Below are positions 16,086 to 23,427 of a stretch of DNA of 23,427 bases, piece by piece. The stretch lies in contig JBBSHS010000040.1 in NCBI GenBank assembly GCA_038232515.1, positions 1-23,427 of the forward strand, written 5' to 3'. A program made the position numbers and the translations under genes. The DNA is from JBBSHS01 sp038232515. GTDB taxonomy: Bacteria; Actinomycetota; Acidimicrobiia; Acidimicrobiales; JAUJNH01. The notes beneath the pieces were generated by a model. It saw only the letters and a list, made by a program, of their open reading frames with translations, ran no database searches and was not told the DNA's origin. Every line of letters starts with the position of its first letter. The stretch's first letter is position 1.

Positions 16086-16158
16086 GGGCCTGTAGCTCAG
16101 TGGTCAGAGCAGGGGACTCATAATCCCTGGGTCGTGGGTTCGATCCCCACCGGGCCCA
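16086..16158 (+). tRNA. tRNA with CAT anticodon (tRNA-Ile2 or elongator tRNA-Met)
   Basis: A complete cloverleaf. The acceptor GGGCCTG (16086-16092) pairs with CGGGCCC (16151-16157) with one G-T pair, the discriminator is A16158, and there is no encoded CCA. The anticodon CAT is at 16119-16121 in loop CTCATAA. The acceptor resembles tRNA-Ile(GAT) sequences of actinobacteria (GGGCCTA/TAGGCCC), which favours tRNA-Ile2, read after lysidine modification by TilS. Elongator Met cannot be excluded. Confidence 0.85.
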
Positions 16159-16223
16159 CCGCCAAAGCCCTTTCTGCACGAGGAATTTCTGCGTCCTGTA
16201 GCGAGCGGCAACCGCAGCGTCAT

Positions 16224-16403
16224 GCAGCCGGTTTCGACCTGCTCACCCGGCTCGCGGCCCATGACGACGATGACGACGTGCTCAAGGCTCGAGGCGCCGC
16301 CATGGGCCCTGAGAACCCGCAGGCCCGCAATGCGGCCATGCGGGAGTTCTACGCCGAGGCTCGAGATGCAATGAGGCACAGCCGTCCGCTCCTGCCGAGG
16401 TGA
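16224..16403 (+). pseudogene. Remnant of a small upstream partner ORF
   Basis: This frame contains LLTRLAAHDDDDDVLKARG and ends with RNAAMREFYAEARDAMRHS and a TGA at 16401-16403, which overlaps the GTG start of the next gene as GTGA. The coupling and the helical, charged C-terminus suggest a small protein encoded with the nucleotidyltransferase-like gene. Upstream, the frame runs straight into the tRNA gene without a credible start, so the N-terminal part seems lost. GTG 16278 could still start a 41-residue peptide. I do not recognise a family. Confidence 0.35.
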
Positions 16404-16666
16404 GCGACCCGGCCATCCCCGAGTTCCCGGACGTCCCCGCGTTCGTCGAGATCCTGAACCGCCACGGCGTGCGCTATGTCGTGATCGGTGGCGCTGCCGC
16501 CCAGTTCTCCGTCGCCGGTCTGGTCACTCCCGACGTCGACTTCACCCCTGCCGACGTGGTGGCATCCAAGAAGCTCGCCAACCGCCCCAAGGATCAGCTC
16601 GTCTTGCCCCAGCTCGACCAGGCCCTGGCTGAACGTGGGCTCCCCGAGGCGGACGAGCACTTCTGA
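16400..16666 (+). pseudogene. Nucleotidyltransferase-like gene with internal deletion
   Basis: The 88-residue product begins FVEILNRHGVRYVVIGGAAAQFSVAG and continues TPDVDF. This resembles the nucleotidyltransferase core (GG motif plus D-x-D) of the small proteins often found in toxin-antitoxin-like or AbiEii/DUF6036-type pairs. Directly after DVDFTPA the sequence jumps to DVVASKKLANRPKDQLVLPQLDQAL, which normally lies near the C-terminus of such proteins. About half of the domain, including the third acid and substrate region, is therefore missing, with the frame kept. It is probably non-functional. The start GTG 16400 overlaps the previous stop. The family call is moderate and from memory. 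Confidence 0.5.
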
Positions 16667-16676
16667 CAAGCGGGCC

Positions 16677-17305
<629 letters not shown>

Positions 17306-17309
<4 letters not shown>

Positions 17310-18126
17310 CCGTGGCCGGCGTCATCGCCCCTGCCACCGGTACCGAGCCGCTACGTGCTCGGCCCGCGGGGTTCGCCCGTGACGTGGGCGCCATCGCCGG
17401 ACGGGCGCTGCGGGGCGTCCCACGCGACCTGGTGGCCGTGGCCCCACCCATCTTCATCGCCCTCTTCTTCTTCATCGTGAACATCGCCACCTTGCAACGG
17501 CTAACCCAGTCCGCGGGCCCGGGGTTCGACTACAAGGCGTTCCAGATGCCGACGGCGATCCTGCTCGGGGTCACCGGGGTCTCCCGGGCCCCGGCGCTCG
17601 TCTTGGACGTACAGAACGGCTACCTCGACCGGCTCCTGATGACGCCGATCCGGCGCTTGGCGATCCTGCTCGGCCACAGGTGGCCGACGTCACCGTGGCC
17701 ACGGTGCTGACCGTGCCCATCCTGGGCCTCGGGTTCGCCATCGGAGTGCGCTTCGCCACGGGCGTTCCCGGCGTCCTGGCCTTCGTCGCCCTCGCCGCAC
17801 TGTGGAGCCTCGCCTCCTCCGGGTTCGGCTACGCCATCGCCTTCAAGACCGGCAACCCGGCCGCCGTGAACTCGACGTTCCTGCTGTTCTTCCCGTTCCT
17901 CTTCCTCACCTCCTCGTACGGGCTGCGGTCCCAGCTGTCGGGCTGGCTCGACCGGGTGGCCGCCCTCAACCCCGTCACGTACCTGCTCGAAGGCCTGCGC
18001 TCGCTGGTCAGCCAAGGCTGGCGATGGGGCCAGCTCGGCAAAGCCTCACTTGCCATAGCGCGCCTCGCCGCGCTGAGCATGTCACTCTGCTTCGGCGCAC
18101 TACGGGGAAGGACCCGACGGGGCTGA
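17306..18126 (+). pseudogene. DrrB-type ABC-2 permease, split by a one-base deletion
   Basis: The first frame, from ATG 17306, encodes a long N-terminus, a membrane segment (AVAPPIFIALFFFIVNIATL) and the family motif GVSRAPALVLDVQNGYLDRLLMTP. It runs out of frame after RRLAILLGH at 17677. Homology continues in the next frame from GTG 17680 (ADVTVATVLTVPILGLGFAIGVRF, then GNPAAVNSTFLLFFPFLFL and LNPVTYLLEGLRSL) to the stop at 18126. Inserting one base between 17678 and 17679 restores a His-Met-Val-Ala-Asp junction and a normal length of about 273 residues. With the headless ATPase before it, the whole exporter is dead. Confidence 0.8.
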
Positions 18127-18191
18127 CCCGAGCAGCCACGGGGCATCGCCACAGGCGACGGTTGTGGCGTTTGAGCGGTTGGCGCCCGGGG

Positions 18192-18197
18192 TAGAGC
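18192..18197 (+). promoter_or_regulatory. Putative -10 of a leaderless promoter for the hemerythrin-like gene
   Basis: TAGAGC followed by 7 bases and the ATG at 18205, with no Shine-Dalgarno sequence. Confidence 0.35.
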
Positions 18198-18204
18198 CAC
18201 GCGA

Positions 18205-18702
18205 ATGGCCAATGCGATCAAGATCCTGGAAGACGAACACAACGCCGTGAACATGCTCTGCAGCCAGATGCCGACGATCCAGAACGGTGCGCGCGCCGAG
18301 GAGGAGAAGGCGGCGGTGCGGATCGTCTCGCTGCTCAAGAACCACACCGCCCTCGAGGAAGAGCTCGTCTACCCGGTGCTGGCCGAGTCGCATCCCGAAT
18401 TCATCGAGCTCTTAGAGGACGAGCACGAGGAGGCCAATCACCTGGTGGCGGAGATCGAGGCCATGCCGCCCGACGACGAACTCCGCGAAGCCGTGATGCG
18501 GCTGCACCTGGCCATCCAGAAGCACGTGGCCGAGGAGGAGGAGAAGTTGTTCCCCTTGCTCAACGAGTCCTTGGGCCGCTCGGGTTTGGAGGACCTCGGG
18601 CTGCGGATGATGCATCGTCAGCAGGAGTTGATGCAGGCCACCGTCGATCAGGTCGGTGCCTCCGCCACCGGCCAGCCGAAGAACATCTATCCCAAGCTCT
18701 GA
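18205..18702 (+). CDS. Hemerythrin HHE-domain protein
   Basis: This 165-residue cytosolic four-helix-bundle protein should bind a di-iron centre. Candidate ligands are spaced as in HHE proteins: H12 in LEDEHNAV, H47 and E51 in KNHTALEEELVYPVL, H74 in EDEHEEANHL, and H107 and E111 in QKHVAEEEEKLFPLL. Members bind oxygen or nitric oxide or respond to oxidative stress. The exact role here is unknown. It looks complete and stands alone between the decayed DrrAB-like genes and the convergent HAD gene. Confidence 0.88.
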   Translation: MANAIKILEDEHNAVNMLCSQMPTIQNGARAEEEKAAVRIVSLLKNHTALEEELVYPVLAESHPEFIELLEDEHEEANHLVAEIEAMPPDDELREAVMRLHLAIQKHVAEEEEKLFPLLNESLGRSGLEDLGLRMMHRQQELMQATVDQVGASATGQPKNIYPKL

Positions 18703-18709
18703 TCCGGCT

Positions 18710-18730
18710 GGCGGCCGGGCGGGAGCCGCC
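18710..18730. terminator. Possible hairpin between convergent hemerythrin and HAD genes
   Basis: GGCGGC (18710-18715) and GCCGCC (18725-18730) form a 6-bp stem with a 9-base loop in the 47-base gap. No T-tract is seen. Confidence 0.3.
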
Positions 18731-18749
18731 TGGCGATGTACCCGTCGCC

Positions 18750-19442
18750 TCAGCGTCCGAGGAGGATATCTACGGTGGCGGCGGTGTCCGACAGGTCAGG
18801 CAGCAGGGCATCGGGCTCGAGGGTCTCGAGGTCTGCGAGCGTTGTGCCCCCCGTGGCCACCAGCAGGCATCTGGCTCCACCGGCCCGGGCGCAGGCCAGG
18901 TCGCCGGCGGTGTCGCCGACCACCCAGGTACGGCCCGGTTCGACGGTGAGCCCCCGCAGGCGCCGGGCCCGCTCCAAGGCGATGGGCACGAGTTTCCTGC
19001 GGTCGTGGTGATCGCTGCCGTAGGCCCCGATCTCCATGTCGAGCCAGCACTGCAACCCGAACGCCGTCACCTTGACGGTGGCGTTGGCCAACGTGTTACC
19101 GGTCAGCAGGGTCTGGTGGAGCCCATCCTGGGTTGACAAGCGGGCCAGGACCTGGCGCACGCCGGGCAGCACCTCGCCGGTGTGTGCCAAGGTCGTGGCC
19201 ATGGCCGCCACCTCGGCCTCGAGTGCTTCGAGCACGGCCGGCAGCTTCTGATCCGGGTCGTCGACCGCCATAAGCTGGAGGTACTCGACCGCTATCTGCG
19301 GGTCCGTCTTGCCGCTCAGCAACAGGCGCGACGCCGGTGTCGTGCCGATCGCCTGCTCGAGCGCCCGGTCGAAGACTGCCGCCCCCATCCCTCGGATGTG
19401 GACGAGGGTGCCGTCCACATCCCACAGCAGCAGGCGGGGCAC
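18750..19442 (-). CDS. HAD-superfamily hydrolase (phosphoglycolate phosphatase-like)
   Basis: A 230-residue phosphatase with all four HAD motifs: D8 and D10 in LLLWDVDGTLV, T114 in LLTGNT, K150 in HDRRKLVP, and D177/D181 in VVGDTAGDLACARAGG. The cap is a helical C1 type between motifs I and II, as in Gph/PGP enzymes. The substrate cannot be told from sequence. GTG 19442 starts two residues before the first strand (VPRLLLWD). The open frame further upstream to 19844 is antisense to the permease gene. It follows the ABC permease by 56 bases on the same strand and may be co-transcribed. Confidence 0.88.
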   Translation of the reverse strand: MPRLLLWDVDGTLVHIRGMGAAVFDRALEQAIGTTPASRLLLSGKTDPQIAVEYLQLMAVDDPDQKLPAVLEALEAEVAAMATTLAHTGEVLPGVRQVLARLSTQDGLHQTLLTGNTLANATVKVTAFGLQCWLDMEIGAYGSDHHDRRKLVPIALERARRLRGLTVEPGRTWVVGDTAGDLACARAGGARCLLVATGGTTLADLETLEPDALLPDLSDTAATVDILLGR

Positions 19443-19498
19443 GGTGGGCCGGCAACGCCGTGGTGCCCCATGACGCCGGGTCGCCCGGGGCCCGGGTG

Positions 19499-20299
19499 TC
19501 AGACCCTCTCGGTGTCGCTGCGGAAGCGCCACACGGCGCCGCCGGCGAAGAGGGCCAACCAGACCAGGACATTGACGACCCACCACAACGACGCCCCGGT
19601 GGCCATCAGCGGGGCGTGCACCAGCTGGTTCAGACCGTAGAGGGGCGTGAAACCGGCCATCGTCTGCAGAAGGTGCGGGAACTGGTCCAGCGGGATGAAC
19701 AGGCCACCGCCGAAGGCGAACAGCACCAGGGCGAACGACAGGATCTGCATGACGTTTTCGGTCGGGAGCAGGTATCCCATGCACAACCCGAAGGCGGCGA
19801 AGAGCAGCGAGCCGATCCAGACGGACAGCCCGGTCACGACCCACAGGTAGGTCGGCATCGTGGGGCGACCCACCAGAAGACCGACGACATAGACGGCCAG
19901 CACGGAGGCCAGACCGAGCACCATGGCGGTGAGCATCTTGATCGCGATGTAGGCCACCGGCGACAGCGGGGTCAGCCGCAGCTGGCGGCTCCAGCCGGCG
20001 GCCCGCTCTATGGACACCATCGCACCACCGTTGGTGGTGGCCAGGACTGCACCGTAGAGCGCCATGCTGATCATGATGGCGGCCGAGACGTTGCCATGGC
20101 CGGCCGACTGATCGACGTACTGGCTGTTCAGGCCGAAGAGCAGGAAGAACATGACGGGCAGCACCATCGTGAACAGCACGGTGCGGCGGTTGCGCAGCAG
20201 TCGGCGCACCTCCAACCCCAGGACCGTGAGGTTGAAGCCGCCCATGCCCGGAGCCCGACGGGCGCTCAGGTCGACGACATCCACGTGTGGGGTGCTCAT
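19499..20299 (-). CDS. ABC-2 type transporter permease
   Basis: A 266-residue inner membrane protein with about six hydrophobic segments: TVLFTMVLPVMFFLLFG, AIMISMALYGAVL, MVLGLASVLAVYVVGLLVG, VWIGSLLFAAFGLCMGYLL, ILSFALVLFAFGGGLFIP and VVNVLVWLALFAGGAVW. The motif SIERAAGWSRQLRLTPLSP is typical of DrrB/ABC-2 permeases, as is FIPLDQFPHLLQTMAGFTPLYG-type text near the end. It should form an exporter with the ATPase encoded just upstream, whose stop overlaps its start as ATGA (20296-20299). The substrate is unknown; lipids, drugs and antibiotics are all exported by this family. Confidence 0.9.
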   Translation of the reverse strand: MSTPHVDVVDLSARRAPGMGGFNLTVLGLEVRRLLRNRRTVLFTMVLPVMFFLLFGLNSQYVDQSAGHGNVSAAIMISMALYGAVLATTNGGAMVSIERAAGWSRQLRLTPLSPVAYIAIKMLTAMVLGLASVLAVYVVGLLVGRPTMPTYLWVVTGLSVWIGSLLFAAFGLCMGYLLPTENVMQILSFALVLFAFGGGLFIPLDQFPHLLQTMAGFTPLYGLNQLVHAPLMATGASLWWVVNVLVWLALFAGGAVWRFRSDTERV

Positions 20300-21270
20300 C
20301 GAAGCTCTCCTGCGTTCGTGTGGGCGGGGGTGCCGTCGCCGTCGCCGGTCAAGGCCACGAAGGCGTCCTCCAAGGCCCGAGTGGTGATCTCGAGGTCTCT
20401 GGCCGATGTGTGGTTCAGCAGGTGCCGGGCCACTACGTCGCTGTCGCTGGCGTGGATAAGCACGGTGGCGCCTCGCACCTCGGCGCTGTCCGCCCCAGCT
20501 ATGCGGCTCAGGCTCGCCTCATCGGCTCCGGCCAGCGTGGCCCGCACCGTCCGGCCGGCGGCAAGGGCCTTGATCTGCGACGAGGTGCCGTCGGCGACGA
20601 TCTGGCCGCGGCGCATCAGCACGATGCGGTCGGCATAGGCGTCGGCCTCCTCCAGGTAATGGGTGGCGAAGACCACGGTCCGCCCTTCGGCGCTGTCGTG
20701 GCGGATGGCCGCCCAGAAGCTGCGCCTGCCCTCGACGTCCATGCCCGTAGTGGGCTCGTCCAGGACCAGCAGCTCGGGATCGGAGAGCAGGGCCATGGCG
20801 AAGCGCAACCGTTGCTGCTCGCCCCCGGAGCACTTGCCCACCTTGCGTTCGGTGATGCCGCCCAGGCCGGCGCGGTCGAGGACCTCCTCGACCGGTCGCG
20901 AGTGGTTGAACAGGCTGGCCGTGTAGCGGGCGGTCTCGGCCACCGTGAGGTCCTTGAGTAGCCCGCCGGTCTGCATCACCGCGGACACCAACCCACGGGC
21001 GATGGCCTGACGGGGTTGCATTCCCAGTACCGACACCTCGCCCTCGGTCGGGCGGGACAGGCCCAGGATCATGTCGATGGTCGAGGTCTTGCCTGCGCCA
21101 TTGGGACCGAGGAAGGCGACGATCTCCCCTGAGGCGATGGTCAGGTCCATGCCCTTGACGGCCTCCACGCTGCCGAACCTCTTGTGCACTCCCCTGAGGT
21201 CGACGGCCAGTGCCTGAGCGTCGCCGGCCGGACCCGACTGCCGCCTGGAGTCCACGTTCGGCGCTGTCAT
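20296..21270 (-). CDS. ABC transporter ATP-binding protein (DrrA/CcmA type)
   Basis: The 324-residue product has Walker A GPNGAGKT (55-62), a Q-loop near VMQTGGLLKDLTV, signature CSGGEQQRLRFA (146-157), Walker B LLVLDEPTTGMD (D170, E171) and the switch His203 in ATHYLEEADAYADR. An 80-residue C-terminal domain like that of drug and antibiotic exporters follows. The signature begins Cys-Ser-Gly-Gly-Glu rather than Leu-Ser-Gly-Gly-Gln, a mild deviation. ATG 21270 has GAGGA about 10 bases before it. The open frame beyond (to 21759) is antisense to the neighbouring gene. It is coupled to the permease gene. Confidence 0.92.
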   Translation of the reverse strand: MTAPNVDSRRQSGPAGDAQALAVDLRGVHKRFGSVEAVKGMDLTIASGEIVAFLGPNGAGKTSTIDMILGLSRPTEGEVSVLGMQPRQAIARGLVSAVMQTGGLLKDLTVAETARYTASLFNHSRPVEEVLDRAGLGGITERKVGKCSGGEQQRLRFAMALLSDPELLVLDEPTTGMDVEGRRSFWAAIRHDSAEGRTVVFATHYLEEADAYADRIVLMRRGQIVADGTSSQIKALAAGRTVRATLAGADEASLSRIAGADSAEVRGATVLIHASDSDVVARHLLNHTSARDLEITTRALEDAFVALTGDGDGTPAHTNAGELR

Positions 21271-21392
21271 CGGGCCCATCCTCGCACAGCAAGGGAGCCG
21301 CGCTCTGTACGTGTCCCTTCCGATCGGGGTGAAGGCGGCGGGAAGGCTCGCCGCCTCTGGCCGCCACCGGGAAGCGGTCAAGGGTTCGTGGC

Positions 21393-21398
21393 TACGCT
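21393..21398 (+). promoter_or_regulatory. Putative -10 of a leaderless promoter for the pseudo-receiver gene
   Basis: TACGCT followed by 7 bases and GTG 21406. This spacing decides the start among GTG 21388, 21406 and 21421. Confidence 0.4.
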
Positions 21399-21405
21399 GA
21401 TCACG

Positions 21406-22179
21406 GTGGAGGACGGGGAGGTGATCGAAGCTCTGGTCACCGGAGGTGCCGTCGGGGGTTTCGGGCCCCAGTTGCACATCGAACGCGACTGTCTGCTCTT
21501 CGATGGCTGGTGGCAGGTCGCCTTTAGGGTTACTCCCCAGACCTTTGCTTTGCGGAACGAAGCCCCGCCCCAAGACACCACCGTCCTCGACGATGTGGCC
21601 GCCCATCTGCGGGCGCACGGCCTGTGTGAGGTCCCCGCCGACCCGTCGTTGCTGATCGCCATCACATACGTGGCCATCGACCTTGGCTCGGCCGACTGGA
21701 CACTGTGGTCCACCGATCCGGTCACCGCCCAAGCCGACCTCGTGGCCAGGGCGGGGCACGACACCTTTCTCGACGATTCCCCCGGCGCAGGGACTCGACC
21801 CACCGACTTCGCGGCCGGCATCGGTGGTCTCCGGCGCACGGCCGGCCTACCGCCCCTGGTGGTCCTCACCATCGGAGTGGACGATGCCGCCGTGAAGGCG
21901 ATGGCCGGAGTGTTGGCCAACTGTCACTTCGAGTGCCGGGCCCTCGGTCAGATCGGCCCCGAAGCCTGCGGCTCGATGTCGCCCAACCTCGTCCTGGTCG
22001 ACGCCACATCCGACAGGGGCAGGGACTTCACCATCGACCTGCGGGCCACCGCCGGCGGACAGTTCGTGCCGTTGGTGGCGCTCACCGCCGGCGACGGGCC
22101 GCCCGGGGCTGACGTCACCCTGGATCCGGCGTCCGACCCGACGGAGTGGGCCGATCACATACGCAATCTCCTGCCGTAG
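21406..22179 (+). CDS. Hypothetical protein with degenerate receiver-like C-terminal domain
   Basis: I do not recognise the N-terminal half (residues 1-140, with LHIERDCLLFDGWWQVAFRV and LLIAITYVAIDLGSADWTLW). It contains no signal peptide or membrane segment. Residues from about 145 to the end (LPPLVVLTIGVDDAAVKAMAGVLANC, then SPNLVLVDATSD, then FVPLVALTAGD, then TEWADHIRNLL) follow the strand-helix plan of a response-regulator receiver. The phospho-acceptor-like Asp (LVLVDA) and the Thr (LVALTAGD) are in place. The position of the conserved Lys is occupied by TLDPAS, and the acidic pair near strand 1 is shifted. It would be a pseudo-receiver that does not accept phosphate normally. GTG 21406 was chosen by the -10 spacing; GTG 21421, which has GGAGG 8 bases before it, is a good alternative. 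It is divergent from the ABC transporter genes. Confidence 0.6.
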   Translation: MEDGEVIEALVTGGAVGGFGPQLHIERDCLLFDGWWQVAFRVTPQTFALRNEAPPQDTTVLDDVAAHLRAHGLCEVPADPSLLIAITYVAIDLGSADWTLWSTDPVTAQADLVARAGHDTFLDDSPGAGTRPTDFAAGIGGLRRTAGLPPLVVLTIGVDDAAVKAMAGVLANCHFECRALGQIGPEACGSMSPNLVLVDATSDRGRDFTIDLRATAGGQFVPLVALTAGDGPPGADVTLDPASDPTEWADHIRNLLP

Positions 22180-22339
22180 GGCCGACCTTCGAGCCCTCCT
22201 TTGCCGTCAGAGTCCGGTCCTCGAACGGTCCGGCGTGTGGGCACCCGTGGGCCGACGGGCGCCGCCGCTGCTCGGGTCGGGCCGGCGGATCTCCACGCCG
22301 CCCCGGTCGGGCGGACCAGCACACCACTGAAGCGGCTCG

Positions 22340-22735
22340 ACTGTCGCCCGCCAGGAGCATGCGGCGGGCGCGGGGGTCGCGAGCCGGCACCAGACCGAAC
22401 AGGACGGCCATGAGACCGGAGGCGTCCGGGCGGTGACCGTCGCCGTGAGCCTGCGGAAACCGCCCTTCGGCATCGAGCTCGTCCAGGACCCGGGCGGCCA
22501 TCCGCGCCCGCGCCTTTTCCAGCGTGCCCGCCGAGCCGTCGGCCGCCACCCACGGCAGACCCAGATGGCAACGGTCGAGCGCCAGCCACCGACGATGTCG
22601 GCGCTCAGGAGGTCACGGGGCGTCCGCAGCTCCCAGATACCGTGTGACGGCTGCAGGCGGTCGTCGCAGCGAACTCGCGAACGCACAGCGCGTCCGCCAA
22701 CTCGGAGTCGGACAACCGCGATAGAACCCGACTAG
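22340..22735 (-). pseudogene. GH15 glucoamylase-like relic
   Basis: No intact frame exists, but pieces in successive frames resemble glycoside hydrolase family 15 enzymes: HGIWELRTPRDLLSADIV (22644-22591, the catalytic-Glu region of the form G-I-W-E), then, shifted by one base near 22590, WLALDRCHLGLPWVAADGSA. This continues through ARMAARVLDELDAEGRFPQAHG and DASGLMAVLFGLVPARDPRARR. The order and spacing match the C-terminal part of GH15 proteins. Sequence before 22735 and after about 22340 (minus direction) no longer matches. It is a fragment of a once longer gene and carries at least one frameshift. The family call is by eye. Confidence 0.5.
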
Positions 22736-23066
22736 TCGTGACGGCTAAAATCTCGGATTCCGCTCGGGGATCGATGTTTCGGGCTCCTACTCCCCTTGCC
22801 CCAATTCCTCGATCACCACCCGACAGGCGACCGCCGGCCACGGCCGTCCGGGCAAGCTCGGTAGGTCTGCGACTTAGCTTAGCCCGGATCCACGTGCGTC
22901 CAGTCATCCGGACCCCGTGGCGGCCCCGTAGTACTGTTGCGTGGCGCTGTATGTGCTTGGTTCCTGACCCGCCAAGGCCGCTCTGTCTTGCTGTGTGCCG
23001 TTCCTGAGTGGCCCGGTGGGGTTTGAAGGTGGGAATGGGTCCGTTGTTCACCTACAGGAGGTAGCT
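22736..23066. other. Non-coding stretch before the ferritin-like gene
   Basis: I see no credible gene, RNA or repeat here. Base composition is a little richer in A and T than the rest. A TACTGT at 22932-22937 is a possible -10 for the next gene, whose ribosome binding site shows that it has a leader. Confidence 0.4.
23056..23062 (+). promoter_or_regulatory. Strong ribosome binding site
   Basis: AGGAGGT, 4 bases before GTG 23067. It is the best Shine-Dalgarno sequence in the window and fixes the start of the partial gene. Confidence 0.8.
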
Positions 23067-23427
23067 GTGCCCTATGAAGAGGGGGTCTTCAATGACCTCA
23101 TTGAACAGTCCCAGGACCTGCACTCGGAGTCGATGAGGACCGCGAATACGGCGATCGATGACTTGGTGGAGATCGGCCGAGAACAAAAGGCTCACCCGGT
23201 CGACACCGAACCGGGCCCTGCGAGAATGGTCGAGGACCGCCCCGAGACGTCCTCAGGAGCGAAGGCCGGCGGGGCCCTGGCTGCCTTCGGGGCGGCTGGA
23301 GCGGCCTTCATCGGCCTGTGGGCCTCGGCCGCGTCGGCAGCCACACCCCAGGACAATGTGAATGTCCAGGCGTTGCAAACGTCGGCCAGTTTGGAAAACT
23401 TGGCGGTCTCCACCTACGGCAAGGCGC
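23067..23427 (+). CDS. Ferritin-like-domain protein, 3'-partial
   Basis: The gene runs off the window after 120 codons. The product begins VPYEEGVFNDLIEQSQDLHSE, with RTANTAIDDLVEIGREQK following. A polar linker and a hydrophobic Ala/Gly-rich stretch come next (GGALAAFGAAGAAFIGLW, about residues 73-90), then SAASAATPQDNVNVQALQTSASLENLAVSTYGKA. The last part matches the start of the ferritin-like four-helix domain of exported actinobacterial proteins (D-V-x-x-L-Q-T-A-x-S-x-E-N-L-A-V). The hydrophobic stretch is internal rather than at the very N-terminus, as in other long-leader members of this group. The metal-binding helices are mostly beyond the window, so function cannot be judged. Confidence 0.7.
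   Translation, partial: MPYEEGVFNDLIEQSQDLHSESMRTANTAIDDLVEIGREQKAHPVDTEPGPARMVEDRPETSSGAKAGGALAAFGAAGAAFIGLWASAASAATPQDNVNVQALQTSASLENLAVSTYGKA

Noticed and set aside
16104..16379. Minus-strand 91-codon frame over the CAT tRNA
   Set aside because: It reads through the tRNA gene and contains no family features. Its C-terminal GGPGGDRTHDPGIMSPLL is tRNA-derived text that often appears as a false protein in databases.
22433..22735. 100-codon plus-strand frame
   Set aside because: It is antisense to the GH15-like relic and Arg-rich without motifs.

Overview
The window is GC-rich bacterial DNA, very probably from an actinomycete and most likely Acidimicrobiia or a close relative. This rests on gene content and order (uppS, recO, glyS, ppdK, dnaG, rpoD), the use of GTG starts, and many start codons that follow a TANNN(T/C) hexamer at only 6-9 bases, which suggests leaderless transcription. 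The lineage is an inference. No rRNA or marker tree is available here.

Layout. 1-1265: the end of an IS630-type transposase, then (minus strand) a VapBC toxin-antitoxin pair whose toxin gene carries two apparent one-base deletions. 1294-4693: a DinG/XPD-like Fe-S helicase, a divergent small lipoprotein resembling emfourin protease inhibitors, and a YihY/BrkB membrane protein. 4768-15553 is the conserved core: uppS, recO, glyS, a Thr/Ser-tailed lipoprotein, ppdK, a minus-strand HTH plus B12-binding regulator with a CarH-type W-x9-EH motif, and the dnaG-rpoD operon. 15573-16158: a YtxH-like envelope protein and two tRNA genes (Asn-GTT and a CAT-anticodon tRNA).

16224-18126 is a stretch of broken genes directly after the tRNAs: a small ORF remnant, a nucleotidyltransferase with its middle deleted, a DrrA-type ABC ATPase without its Walker A half, and a DrrB-type permease with a one-base deletion. 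18205-18702 is an intact hemerythrin-like protein. On the minus strand, 21270-18750 is an intact three-gene run: ABC ATPase, ABC-2 permease and HAD phosphatase. 21406-22179 is an unrecognised protein whose C-terminal half looks like a degenerate receiver domain. 22340-22735 is a decayed GH15 glucoamylase-like relic. The window ends inside a ferritin-like-domain protein with a strong ribosome binding site.

I do not see a clear undescribed multi-gene defence or biosynthetic system. The best leads are the B12/light-sensor-like regulator divergent from dnaG, the pseudo-receiver protein, the emfourin-like lipoprotein, the composite intergenic repeat between uppS and recO, the uniform leaderless promoter pattern, and the contrast between intact housekeeping genes and single-base deletions in accessory genes.
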